63,607 bases of DNA, taken from NCBI GenBank assembly GCA_964651825.1, contig CAZYWK010000013.1, positions 1-63,607 on the forward strand. The letters are read 5' to 3'. Below are positions 25,761 through 34,297 of the stretch, in pieces (the stretch's first letter is position 1; every line of letters begins with the position of its first letter). The translations under genes were made by a program, and so were the position numbers. A model generated the notes under the pieces. It was not told where the DNA came from. It worked only from the letters and a program-made list of their open reading frames with translations, and ran no database searches. Origin of the DNA: Sva-07 sp964651825 (GTDB taxonomy: Bacteria > Actinomycetota > Acidimicrobiia > Acidimicrobiales > Ilumatobacteraceae).

Positions 25761-26445
25761 GGCGACCTCCGTGGAGCCGGACGACGTCGTCGGCCGCGTC
25801 GATCACACGCTGGTCGTGCGACGCCACGATCACGGTCGTACCGCCGTCCGCGGCGGTGCGCAGCAGCGCGACCACGAGCGCCGCTGCGTCTGCATCGAGC
25901 GAGGCGGTCGGTTCGTCGACCACGAGCAGCGCGGGTGATCCGGCCAGCGCACACGCGACGGCCAACCGCTGCTGCTCGCCACCCGACAGCTCGGCGCGAC
26001 GCCGCGTGGCTGCATCGGCCAGGCCGACGCCATCGAGCTCCGCGCGCAATACCGCATCATCTGGCACCGACCGGCGAGCGCGCACGGTGTGACACCAGCG
26101 CAGGTTCCCGATCGCGTCGTGTCGTTCGAACAGGTTGTCGGCGGGGCTCGGCAGCACGACGCCGAGGTGATGGCGGCGCCACATCCGGCGATCACCTGCG
26201 GACAGTCGGCCGAGGTCGACGCCGTCGACGACCACCGAGCCGGCATCGGCCCGTTCGATCGCGCCGACCGCCCACAGCAGGGTGCTCTTGCCGGAGCCGG
26301 ACTCGCCGGCGAGTGCGACCATCGAGCCGGCCGCGGCCGTGAACGACACGTCGACGAGCGCCGGAACGACGCCGCTCGGCGTCGTGTACCGCTTCGTGAC
26401 ACCGCTGGCGACCAGTCGCGGTACCGGGTGCACCTCGGCGTTCAT
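25750..26445 (-). CDS. ABC transporter ATP-binding protein (LolD/MacB-like), first ATPase
   Basis: A 231-aa ATPase starting MNAEVHPVPRL, with Walker A GESGSGKST, an A-loop region RYTTPSG, signature ELSGGEQQRLAVACALA, Walker B LLVVDEPTASLD and IVASHDQRV. The Q-loop region reads VVLPSPADNL and lacks the usual Gln after the hydrophobic strand. Its ATG overlaps the stop of the permease gene (ATGA), so translation is coupled. Confidence 0.9.
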   Translation of the reverse strand: MNAEVHPVPRLVASGVTKRYTTPSGVVPALVDVSFTAAAGSMVALAGESGSGKSTLLWAVGAIERADAGSVVVDGVDLGRLSAGDRRMWRRHHLGVVLPSPADNLFERHDAIGNLRWCHTVRARRSVPDDAVLRAELDGVGLADAATRRRAELSGGEQQRLAVACALAGSPALLVVDEPTASLDADAAALVVALLRTAADGGTTVIVASHDQRVIDAADDVVRLHGGRRVD

Positions 26446-29018
26446 TCCGTCATCGCCCGCATGGTCGACATCGGATCGGTGCGGCGCAAGGTGATCGCGG
26501 CGACCGTGGCGAAGAGCGCCACGAGCAGGATCGAGGCGCCGGTGGCGACGACGATCGTGGCGACGTCGACGTGGACGGCCACGGGCGGCTGGGTACGCCG
26601 CAGCGAATCGAGACGGCTCGCCGCGAGGTGGGTGGCGACCACGCCGACCATCACGCCGTAGATGATCCCGGTCACGAGCGGGAGCGCGGTCTCGATCCCA
26701 GCCGCCAGGCTGTGCGATCCGAGGCTGACACCCATCGGGCGGCTCAGCACGTAGGCCTGCTGGCGAGCGCGGCGGCGGGCCGTGAACGTGAGCACCTGGG
26801 CCACCACGGTCGCGGCCGCCATCACCGCGCCGAGCGCCACGTAGGGCCAATAGCCCCACCTGGTGAGGAGGAAGTCGGTCACACCGAACACCTCGGCCGG
26901 CTCGTCGACGAACCGGACCCGGGTGCCATCGGCCACGAGCCGGTCGACCGCGTCTGTGACCGGTTCGTCGATCCACACCTGAGTGGTCGACCGCCCGAGC
27001 GCCTGGAGCGCCGCCCGGTCGACGACCACGAGCGTCTTGCCCGTGGAGTACGACGGGAAGAAGTCGGCGCGTGCCGCCGGCTCGATCATCAAGTCACCGC
27101 CGCGTAGGGCGATCGCGGCGTCTTCGAGCTCGCCACCGACGACGATCGCCGGAACCGTCTCCGAGCCGGTCGTGGCATCCGAATCGGTTCGCAGTTCGTC
27201 CATCAGTTCTGCCAGCGAAGACGACGACGCATCGTCGCGCCAGAACGCCGTGTCGGCGAACGTGGCGGGATCGACGCCGAGCACGTCGATGCCAGGGATC
27301 GACGCCCGTGACACGACCGTGGCCGCTGCACCCAGACCCTCGGTCGGACCCGGCTCGTCGACCACGTCGATCACGAGGTCGGCGCCGATGAACAACCGGG
27401 CCTTGTCGTCGAGTGAACGCTCGAAGGTGGTGGCAAGGCTCGTCGCCTGCACCGCGAAGGCCACCGCGAGGCTCGTGCTCGCGATCAACAGCACCGACAG
27501 GGCGGGCTCGGCGGTGAACCGCGACCAGCCGAGGTGCAGTGGTGTCGGCAACCGGCCGCTGCGACCACGCAGCCGGCGCAGCGCCCACGACGCGGGCCGG
27601 ACCGCGATCGCCACTGCGGCCAGCGCGGCGAGCAACGGGAACGCCTGAGCCAACAGGTCGCCGCCGACCACGTCCTGACCGACGCGGCGGGCGCCACCGA
27701 CGTCGTCGAGCCGGACATAGGACAACGCGGCGAGCACGACCACCAGCACCTCTGGCCCGTAGATCCTGCGGTGCCGGACCGGTGGCGCGTCGACGAGCCG
27801 AGCCGACCGTCGCATCACCACGACCACCGACACTCCGGTGAGCGCCACCAGACCGGCGGTGCCCGCGGCAAGGCCGGCGACGATCGCTGACCGGTCGATC
27901 AACGGGCTCGGTCCGAGCCGGGTCACCAGTAGCCACGATCCCGCAGTCCCCACGACCGCGCCCGCCAACGACGCCGCGAACAAACCGGGTGCGACCGAGC
28001 CGGCCATCGTCCATCGGCGACACCCACGGATCGCCTGGAGGCGCAGCTCACCACGGCGCTCACGCACGACCAGCGTCGCGGCGGCGACCATCAGCCCGAT
28101 GGCCGCGAGCATGCCGGCGAGCTGCACTGGCAGCACGGTGTGATGGACGTACGCCTCGCTGCTCGTGGCGCGTGCGACCAGCGTGCCGAGCGGGCGAACC
28201 GCATCAGCAGCGAGCGCCTGTGCCTGCTCCGGCGTCGACCGGTCCGCCACCGCTCCCGCGACGAGCGCACCGAGTTCGGTCCGGAGGGTGTCGGCACGTT
28301 CGATCGTCAAGCTCGCCGGATCGGGCCGCACCTCGAACCCGGTGAACGTCGTGCCCTCGGGGAACGCTTCGAACGCATCGGCCGTGACGAGACCGATCGG
28401 CGGCGGAAGATCACCCTGCGCGTCGGGTCGTAGACGATCGCGCAGCCCGCACCAGAACGACGGTTCAGGTCGCGTGGGGATGCCCGGATACGTGCCCGCC
28501 ACGGTCAGTGCGATCGGCGGGACGCCCGCCAGGTCGAGCCACGCCAGTTGGCCGTCGTCGTCGAGGACACGGATCCGGTCACCGAGATCGAACTCGACAA
28601 CGTCGCCCACCTCGACCGCGCCGCCGTCCACGTACCAGTCGGGCAGCAACACCTCGTCGTCGGCCGACGGTTCGATGCCGAGCTCGTCGAACTGGCCGGC
28701 CCTCCACAGGACCCACATCGACGTCGACGACCCGGTGTCGTCGCCGATCACCGACAGACTCACGTGCGGCGGCTCGGTCATCTCGATCGGCGCCCGGGTG
28801 TGGTCGATCACGGCGACCGCGTCGAGCAACTCCTGCGCAGCCGCGTCGTCGGTGACGTAGACCGTGACGCCCACGTCGGTGGCGCACGTAGCGGCAAGCT
28901 GCGCCTGGAGCGCCGCGCTACCAACGCTCGATTCGAACCACGTCGCGCCTGCGAGACTGCCGACCCCCAGAGCCACCGAGGCGGCGACCGCCACACTCGA
29001 CCCGGACCATCTCGGCAT
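26442..29018 (-). CDS. FtsX-like ABC permease
   Basis: An 858-aa membrane protein: an N-terminal span, an extracytoplasmic domain of about 280 residues, a first FtsX block (about 290-390, with VRERRGELRLQAIRG), further spans, a second extracytoplasmic domain (about 520-700) and a C-terminal FtsX block (about 720-858, with RRRARQQAYVLSRPMGVS). Such duplicated permeases work with LolD-type ATPases in lipoprotein, antimicrobial-peptide or toxin export, or in signalling. It is first in a three-gene operon. The cargo is unknown. Confidence 0.88.
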   Translation of the reverse strand: MPRWSGSSVAVAASVALGVGSLAGATWFESSVGSAALQAQLAATCATDVGVTVYVTDDAAAQELLDAVAVIDHTRAPIEMTEPPHVSLSVIGDDTGSSTSMWVLWRAGQFDELGIEPSADDEVLLPDWYVDGGAVEVGDVVEFDLGDRIRVLDDDGQLAWLDLAGVPPIALTVAGTYPGIPTRPEPSFWCGLRDRLRPDAQGDLPPPIGLVTADAFEAFPEGTTFTGFEVRPDPASLTIERADTLRTELGALVAGAVADRSTPEQAQALAADAVRPLGTLVARATSSEAYVHHTVLPVQLAGMLAAIGLMVAAATLVVRERRGELRLQAIRGCRRWTMAGSVAPGLFAASLAGAVVGTAGSWLLVTRLGPSPLIDRSAIVAGLAAGTAGLVALTGVSVVVVMRRSARLVDAPPVRHRRIYGPEVLVVVLAALSYVRLDDVGGARRVGQDVVGGDLLAQAFPLLAALAAVAIAVRPASWALRRLRGRSGRLPTPLHLGWSRFTAEPALSVLLIASTSLAVAFAVQATSLATTFERSLDDKARLFIGADLVIDVVDEPGPTEGLGAAATVVSRASIPGIDVLGVDPATFADTAFWRDDASSSSLAELMDELRTDSDATTGSETVPAIVVGGELEDAAIALRGGDLMIEPAARADFFPSYSTGKTLVVVDRAALQALGRSTTQVWIDEPVTDAVDRLVADGTRVRFVDEPAEVFGVTDFLLTRWGYWPYVALGAVMAAATVVAQVLTFTARRRARQQAYVLSRPMGVSLGSHSLAAGIETALPLVTGIIYGVMVGVVATHLAASRLDSLRRTQPPVAVHVDVATIVVATGASILLVALFATVAAITLRRTDPMSTMRAMTE

Positions 29019-29607
29019 CCCGCAATCTACCGAACCCCGACCGCGCCGGCCGACCGACGGGGCCGGGTTGAAGGTGAACTGTGATGGAGCCTCGATGTTC
29101 CAGATCGCCGACGTCCGGCTGGACTCGGCGTTGCAGTGGCCCCAGTCGGTCGCGGTTCCATCGGCGTGGAGGTCAAGCCACGAAGCAAAGCCTGTCTGGG
29201 ACCGTGGATTTGGCGTGGTGCTGGCGTTGCCACCAGTTGGCGGCGATGTCTGGATGGCGTTGGAGCTCGAGGATCCCGATTGGTGGGGTGCAGGCGGGTC
29301 TTGAGCATCAGGAGGCCGGCGCCGCCGAGGAGCAGCACGACGGTGCAGCCATCAAGCAGGACGGACCTCGCCTTCGAAGGGGACCCGTCGGCATCTCGGT
29401 CGCCTCGATCGGCGGCGGATCGGGAGCATGCACCGCCGCGGTCCGGCGTCGACGGAGCACTCCGACACACCCGTTGAACACGGATTGACGCAAGTACGCC
29501 GACGGCCGCTCCACGAGGCGACGTCCATCGAACCACTTGAGGCCGGGTCGCACGAGGTGCTCCCCGATACCGGTCGAGCGGTTCGGTGATACCGACCTTC
29601 GCCCGGG
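29019..29607. other. 589-bp stretch without a convincing gene; possible decayed coding DNA
   Basis: No full-length gene is supported. A plus-strand frame 29095-29304 (69 codons, MFQIADVRLDSALQWPQS...) has fairly high GC3 in its first third. On the minus strand a frame over 29019-29250 reads like protein (WLDLHADGTATDWGHC), and a hydrophobic stretch (GCTVVLLLGGAGLLML) lies near 29300. Codon bias weakens across the region. This looks like fragments of one or more genes, but could be plain intergenic DNA. Confidence 0.4.
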
Positions 29608-30528
29608 TCAATCGTCGAGGTGGCCGAAGCGTCCGGACTGGAAGTCGTCGTACGCCTCGGCGAGCTGTTGGCGGGTGTTCATCACGAACGGCCCGTACGC
29701 GGCGATCGGTTCGGCGATCGGCCGGCCGGTCATGACGAGGATGCGGCCCCCGGTGTCGGTCGCGAGCTCGACGCGATCCTGTCCGGGTCGGCTGTGATCG
29801 AGGATCGCGAGGCGCCCCGCCGGCACCTCGGTGCCGTTGACCGACACGTTGCCGCCGAGTGCGAGGACGGCGACGTTGTGGTCGGCAGGAACCGCTGGCG
29901 CGATCACCGAGTGCGCGGTGAGGTTCACGTCCCACAGGTTGATGGGCGTGTGGGTCGTCGCCGGCCCGGTGTGGCCCTCGAAGTCACCGGCGATCACGCG
30001 TACGGAACCACCTTCGGCACCGCCCTCGACGCCGAGTTCGACGCGACCGATCTGGTCGGCCGTCAGCGGCTGGTAGCTCGGTGGGTTCATCTTGTCAGCG
30101 GCCGGCAGATTCACCCACAGCTGAACCATGTGGAATCGGCCCCCGACCCCGGCCCAGTCGGCGTCGTGGTATTCCTTGTGGAGGATGCCGCCGGCCGCGG
30201 TCATCCACTGCACATCACCGGGCTCGATCACGCCGCCGGCTCCTGTGCTGTCGTGGTGGGCGACGCTGCCGTCGAATGCGAGCGTGACGGTTTCGAAGCC
30301 TCGGTGGGGGTGCACGCCCACGCCGCGCGGTGTCTGCGTCGGCGCGTAGTCGTAGGGGGCGTGATAGTCGAGCAACAGGAACGGGTCGACGAGAGATGCC
30401 AGCCGATCGCCCGGGCCGAACAGGCTCTCCACCCTGAATCCGTCGCCGACCCAGTGATAGCGGCCGTCGCCGACGACGTCGGCGACGGATCGGAGTGTCG
30501 TTCGATCGATGTGCGAGGTGGTGGTCAT
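29608..30528 (-). CDS. Pirin family protein
   Basis: A 306-aa bicupin. The N-terminal cupin has the metal motif HPHRGFETVT (two His), and ILHKEYH supplies the remaining His and Glu. The C-terminal domain ends with MTGRPIAEPIAAYGPFVMN, typical of pirins. Family members bind iron; some have quercetin dioxygenase activity and others act as redox-linked cofactors. ATG at 30528 gives the usual start. The upstream region holds an imperfect palindrome and a divergent TetR C-terminal fragment. Confidence 0.92.
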   Translation of the reverse strand: MTTTSHIDRTTLRSVADVVGDGRYHWVGDGFRVESLFGPGDRLASLVDPFLLLDYHAPYDYAPTQTPRGVGVHPHRGFETVTLAFDGSVAHHDSTGAGGVIEPGDVQWMTAAGGILHKEYHDADWAGVGGRFHMVQLWVNLPAADKMNPPSYQPLTADQIGRVELGVEGGAEGGSVRVIAGDFEGHTGPATTHTPINLWDVNLTAHSVIAPAVPADHNVAVLALGGNVSVNGTEVPAGRLAILDHSRPGQDRVELATDTGGRILVMTGRPIAEPIAAYGPFVMNTRQQLAEAYDDFQSGRFGHLDD

Positions 30529-30544
30529 GTTGCTGGTCCTTTCC

Positions 30545-30646
30545 AGTGAACTGACCACTACAACTTTATTGTGCCCGCAAGTATTCCCGGGATGACCACG
30601 TCGTCCCGCAACGTCCTCCACCGTCTACAACGTGTGGCCCACACGT
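30545..30646. promoter_or_regulatory. Divergent promoter region of pirin with two palindromes
   Basis: AGTGAACTGACCACT (about 30546-30560) is an imperfect 15-bp palindrome just upstream of the pirin start and beside an AT-rich box (AACTTTATTGTG). ACGTGTGG-C-CCACACGT (30630-30646) is a perfect 8-bp-arm palindrome next to the TetR fragment start. Both are plausible repressor operators; binding is inferred. Confidence 0.45.
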
Positions 30647-30652
30647 GGGGCG

Positions 30653-31039
30653 ATGATGTCCGATGTCCTCGACGACCTGCTCGCCGAACGGCACCGAGTC
30701 CACCGTGGGGTACTCGACTCCGGCGGTGGCGTCGGACCGGCTCCCGGCCAGGTCGATCCGTCGCTCGCGTTCCTGGTCGAACTCGGCAACGACGAGCAAT
30801 GTGCCACGATCGCCGACGCCTACGGCCGCCTCGCCGCGGACCTGACCGCATCTCTCGACGAGCACCTCCGATCGACGCGTCGAGCACCGAGGCCGGGCAT
30901 CACGACCGACGATCTGGGGCTGATCTGGCTGGCGCTCGTCCAAGGGGCTCGCCGGTTGCGCTGCGCCGCTCCGTTGACGAACGTTTCCTTCGGTGCGGCG
31001 GCCGAGACCATCGTGCGCGAGCTCACCGTCGACGACTGA
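30653..31039 (+). CDS. TetR C-terminal-like protein lacking the HTH domain (possible gene remnant)
   Basis: A 128-aa all-helical protein resembling the C-terminal ligand-binding domain of TetR regulators: DPSLAFLVELGND, then AYGRLAADLTASLDEHL, then a C-terminal helix pair around LGLIWLALVQGARRL. No helix-turn-helix is encoded; only 124 bp separate this frame from the divergent pirin start, too little for one. It may be a 5'-truncated regulator of pirin or a stand-alone small protein. ATGs at 30653 and 30656, or GTG at 30632, could start it. Confidence 0.55.
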   Translation: MMSDVLDDLLAERHRVHRGVLDSGGGVGPAPGQVDPSLAFLVELGNDEQCATIADAYGRLAADLTASLDEHLRSTRRAPRPGITTDDLGLIWLALVQGARRLRCAAPLTNVSFGAAAETIVRELTVDD

Positions 31040-31077
31040 TCCCGAAGAGACTGATCCCGAATCAGGATCGCGCGTGT

Positions 31078-31593
31078 TCAGCCCGTCTTCTGTGGCGGGC
31101 GCCAGCAGGCGAGCAGCAACGCGGCCGCGCCGCCGATGCCGGCGACCGCGGTGACCAGGAGGCCGGTCGTGCCCCACAGGTCGTCGTCGATCTCGAACGC
31201 GTGGTCGAGCGACCATTCGCCCGCGCCGAGCGCGCCGATGACGATGCCGACGATGCCGAGCGTCATCACGTACTCCCAACCTTCACCCGGCCGGAAGATG
31301 AAGAAGCCGTTGCCGCGATGGTTGATCGCCCAGGCGACCGCCATCACGCCGACGATCCCGGCGGCAGCGAACGGTGTGAGCAGGCCGAGGATCAGCAGGA
31401 TGCCGGAGCCGACCTCGGTCAGGCTCGCCAGCCAGGCCTGGAGCTTCGGCGGCTTCATGCCCATCGAACCGAACCACTTCGCGGTGCCGTCGATGTTGGG
31501 CCGCATGTGGTTGATGCCGTGGGCGAGCATCACCGCGCCGGCGCCGCACCGCAGCAGCAGGAGCGCGAAGTTGATGGCGTCGAGATCGTCCAT
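31078..31593 (-). CDS. DoxX family membrane protein
   Basis: A 171-aa protein with four hydrophobic helices (LLLLRCGAGAVMLAHGI; VGSGILLILGLLTPFAAAGIV; and two more towards the C-terminus). Typical DoxX elements are the early HGINH, KWFGSMGMKPP and AWAINHRGNGFFIF. In mycobacteria a DoxX protein partners with SodA and a thiosulfate sulfurtransferase in oxidative-stress defence; here only the family match is seen. It is convergent with the TetR fragment. Confidence 0.88.
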   Translation of the reverse strand: MDDLDAINFALLLLRCGAGAVMLAHGINHMRPNIDGTAKWFGSMGMKPPKLQAWLASLTEVGSGILLILGLLTPFAAAGIVGVMAVAWAINHRGNGFFIFRPGEGWEYVMTLGIVGIVIGALGAGEWSLDHAFEIDDDLWGTTGLLVTAVAGIGGAAALLLACWRPPQKTG

Positions 31594-31639
31594 GCCGGCA
31601 GTCTGTCAGCTGCGACCGAGCCCACGTAGAATTCGCCTC

Positions 31640-31876
31640 ATGGCCAACATGCGTCTCTTCGCTTCGGCTCGGGACGCCGCGGGTACCGGCTCCGACGTGG
31701 TCGACGGCGCTACGGTGGCCGACGTGCTCGCCGCAGCGGAACGCCGTTACGGTCAACGATTCAGCGACGTGTTGGCCTCGTGCCGCATCTGGGTCAACGG
31801 CGAGACGGCCGGACCCGACACGGCGGTCGGCCCACACGATGAGGTGGCGGTCCTGCCGCCGGTGTCAGGAGGATGA
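31640..31876 (+). CDS. MoaD/ThiS-family sulfur carrier
   Basis: A 78-aa ubiquitin-fold protein ending VLPPVSGG, with the C-terminal Gly-Gly used for adenylation and thiocarboxylate formation. Its MRLFASARDAAG start and HDEVAVLPPVSGG end match MoaD, the small subunit of molybdopterin synthase. MoaE is not in the window. The next gene starts 2 bp after the stop, overlapping in control: its Shine-Dalgarno AGGAGG lies at the end of this gene. Confidence 0.88.
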   Translation: MANMRLFASARDAAGTGSDVVDGATVADVLAAAERRYGQRFSDVLASCRIWVNGETAGPDTAVGPHDEVAVLPPVSGG

Positions 31877-31877
31877 A

Positions 31878-32363
31878 GTGAGCACGACCGAGACACCCGA
31901 CCCCGGCACCCTGAGCTTGGCCGATCTCCGCGCGCTGCGTCAGCAGCTCCAGCTCGAAGACGACGCGGTCTCGTACGCCCGTCGCGTCGCCCAGGCGCGC
32001 CTCGACCTGGTGAAGGCCGAGCAGCTGCAGCGGTCCGACGACGACGACGGCATCGACTCCGACGACCTGCGTTCGGTCCTGTCGCAGCACCTGACCGGGG
32101 GGCCGGCCCGCCCGCCCCGCCCGACCGAGGACCTGAGCGATCACCCGCTCGCCGTCGAGCTCGACGAACTGTGCGCCCGGCTCGGCTTCGGCCACCTCAA
32201 AGAGCTCGACGACGCCGAGTTGTCGGTGCTGTTCGAAGAGCTGGCGTCGTTCGAGCAGCGTGTGTCGTCGGATCGCCGCGAACGATTCGACCGGCTCGAC
32301 GCACTGAGCGCTGAACTCGTGCGCCGCTACCGCGACGGCGAAGCCTCGATCGACACGCTCTGA
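31878..32363 (+). CDS. RsiG-like putative c-di-GMP-binding protein
   Basis: A 161-aa helical protein starting at GTG 31878, 5 bp after AGGAGG. Residues 28-43 match the published RsiG cyclic-di-GMP motif E(X3)S(X2)R(X3)Q(X3)D, here D28-S32-R35-Q39-D43 with Asp for the first Glu. The N-terminal helix LSLADLRALRQQL precedes it. In Streptomyces, RsiG is the anti-sigma factor of WhiG and is armed by c-di-GMP. The C-terminal half (LSVLFEELASFEQRVSS) is helical. No sigma factor is adjacent. Confidence 0.7.
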   Translation: MSTTETPDPGTLSLADLRALRQQLQLEDDAVSYARRVAQARLDLVKAEQLQRSDDDDGIDSDDLRSVLSQHLTGGPARPPRPTEDLSDHPLAVELDELCARLGFGHLKELDDAELSVLFEELASFEQRVSSDRRERFDRLDALSAELVRRYRDGEASIDTL

Positions 32364-32449
32364 GTCGATCGGCTCGGCCTCGCCGCTGGTGCCTGCCTCG
32401 GTGGCGACGGGCATAACACGGGGTCGGCCTGGTTATCGTTCACCACGCT

Positions 32450-33664
32450 GTGCAACGAGTCGCGATGATCTCGCTCCACACGTCGCCCCTGCTCCAACCG
32501 GGCTCGGGCGACAGCGGAGGGATGAACGTCTATGTCCGCGAGCTGGTGTCGGCGCTGGCCCACGCCGGTATCGACTGCACCACGTTCACCCGCGCCGACC
32601 GTCCTGGCCTGCCCCGGGAAGTGTTCGTCGAGCCCGGCCATCGTGTCGTGCACATCGACGCCGGGCCGTATCACCTCTCCAAAGAGGAGCTCCCCGGCAT
32701 CACCGACACGTTCCGTCACGGCGTGCTCGACTGGATCGATCGCAACGACCAGCCCGACGTGATCCACGGCAACTACTGGCTGAGCGGCGTGGTGGGCCAC
32801 CGCCTGAAGCACGACCTCGACGTCCCGTTCGTGTCGACGTTCCACACGTTGGCCCGGGTGAAGGCAGAAGGTGGCGATCCCGAGCCGATCTGGCGGGAGA
32901 TGGCCGAGGCCGAGATCGTCGGGTGCGCCGACGCGATCTGCGTCAGCTGTGATGCCGAGGAGGCTCAGTTCCGCCGGCTGTACGGCGACCCCCGGGGCCG
33001 GATCGAGATCATCGCTCCGGGTGTGGAGCACGCCTTCTTCGCCCCCGGCGAGCGGACCGGCGCCCGGCGCGCGCTCTCCCTGCCGATCGACGGTCCGGTC
33101 CTGTTGTTCGTCGGCCGGATCCAACCGTTGAAGGGCCCCGACGTCGCGGTGCGCACGCTCGCCGCGCTCGGCCGCCCCGATGCCCGCCTGTTGATCGTGG
33201 GCGGCGCGAGCGGTGAGGAAGGCGACGTCGAGAGCGCCCGGATCCATGCCCTCGTCGACGACCTCGGGGTCGGCAACCAGGTCCAGTTCGTCGAACCCCA
33301 ACCGCACCACATCCTGTCCACCTACTACCGTGCCGCCGACGTCGTGCTCGTGCCCAGCCGGAGCGAGAGCTTCGGGCTCGTGGCGCTCGAGGCGGCGGCG
33401 TGCGGCATCCCGGTGGTCGCCAGCGCGGTCGGCGGTCTCCTCAGCCTCGTCGACGACGGATCGACGGGACGGTTGATCGAGGGACGCGATCCGGCCGACT
33501 ACGCCCGGGCCGTTGCCGAGATCCTCGACGACCCGGTCCGGCGACGAGCGATGTCGCTCGCCGCCGTCGATCGGGCCAAGCGCTACACGTGGGGGTTCGC
33601 GGCCGCCCGGCTGCGCCGCCTCTACAGCGACCTCACCGTTCGCGAGCGTGTGTCGTGCACGTGA
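32450..33664 (+). CDS. mshA: D-inositol-3-phosphate glycosyltransferase (mycothiol synthesis)
   Basis: A 404-aa GT4 (GT-B fold) glycosyltransferase. The N-terminus SLHTSPLLQPGSGDSGG followed by MNVYVREL is the MshA hallmark. DVIHGNYWLSG and STFHTLARVK follow. The C-terminal domain has LFVGRIQPLKGPD and the EX7E motif in SRSESFGLVALEAAACG. MshA joins UDP-GlcNAc to inositol-3-phosphate, the first mycothiol step. It is followed 30 bp later by a YbjN-like gene, the order also seen in mycobacteria. Mycothiol links functionally to the SigR/RsrA pair at 58985-59856. Confidence 0.93.
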   Translation: MQRVAMISLHTSPLLQPGSGDSGGMNVYVRELVSALAHAGIDCTTFTRADRPGLPREVFVEPGHRVVHIDAGPYHLSKEELPGITDTFRHGVLDWIDRNDQPDVIHGNYWLSGVVGHRLKHDLDVPFVSTFHTLARVKAEGGDPEPIWREMAEAEIVGCADAICVSCDAEEAQFRRLYGDPRGRIEIIAPGVEHAFFAPGERTGARRALSLPIDGPVLLFVGRIQPLKGPDVAVRTLAALGRPDARLLIVGGASGEEGDVESARIHALVDDLGVGNQVQFVEPQPHHILSTYYRAADVVLVPSRSESFGLVALEAAACGIPVVASAVGGLLSLVDDGSTGRLIEGRDPADYARAVAEILDDPVRRRAMSLAAVDRAKRYTWGFAAARLRRLYSDLTVRERVSCT

Positions 33665-33694
33665 TCGACGAGCGTCCGTGATCGAGATGCGCCC

Positions 33695-34153
33695 GTGATC
33701 GAGGCCTACGACGCCGACCGCCTGGCCGAACTCGAAGTGCAGATCGACGGCTGGCTCGCCACGCTGCAGGCCGAACACGACCACATCCTCGCGGTCGACC
33801 GCTCCGAGGACGGGACGACGCGATGGTACGTGAGGATGCGCGGCGACGACAAGGAGTTCACCACGGTCTGGCTGACGCTCAGCCAGCGGACGTTGCGCTA
33901 CGAGACCTACGTGATGCCGGCCCCGGAGGAGAACGAGGCCGCGCTCTACGAGAACCTGCTGCGGCGCAACGAGCGTCTCGTCGGCGCCCACTTCTCGATC
34001 GGGATCGAAGATGCGGTCTTCCTGCGTGGTGAGCTTCCGGTGTCGATGGTCTGCCTCGCCGAGATCGATCGCGCGTTGGGCACGCTGTACGCCACGGTCG
34101 AACAGTGCTTCCAGGGTTTCCTGCGCATCGGCTTCGCCAGTCGCTTTCCATAG
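33695..34153 (+). CDS. YbjN-domain protein
   Basis: A 152-aa cytosolic protein with a YbjN/type III chaperone-like fold: VQIDGWLATLQ, then DGTTRWYVRMRGDDKEFTTVW, LRYETYVMPAP and NLLRRNERLVGAHFSIG, IEDAVFLRGELP. It starts at GTG 33695, two short codon runs after mshA. The conserved neighbourhood with mshA in actinobacteria suggests a link to mycothiol or a chaperone role; the molecular function is unknown. Confidence 0.85.
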   Translation: MIEAYDADRLAELEVQIDGWLATLQAEHDHILAVDRSEDGTTRWYVRMRGDDKEFTTVWLTLSQRTLRYETYVMPAPEENEAALYENLLRRNERLVGAHFSIGIEDAVFLRGELPVSMVCLAEIDRALGTLYATVEQCFQGFLRIGFASRFP

Positions 34154-34235
34154 CTCGGCCTCACGGCGAGCCTGGTGGCAGCGATCGGGTCGGCCACGTT
34201 CCGCTTCCGGGTGCTGGCCACCCACGTTGAGATGT

Positions 34236-34283
34236 CCGGGTGGGCAGCTCGGGGAGTCGGCATCCACGGTCTTGCCCACCCGG
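34236..34283. promoter_or_regulatory. Inverted repeat just upstream of proC
   Basis: CCGGGTGGGCA (34236-34246) and its exact complement (34273-34283) flank a 26-nt loop and end 14 bp before the proC ATG. It could sequester the translation start or be chance in GC-rich DNA. Confidence 0.4.
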
Positions 34284-34297
34284 GCTACCGTCGTTGC

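Noticed and set aside
29308..29553. An 81-codon minus-strand frame in the 29 kb gap
   Set aside because: Cys/Ser/Arg-rich with no domain and poor codon bias; not reported as a gene.
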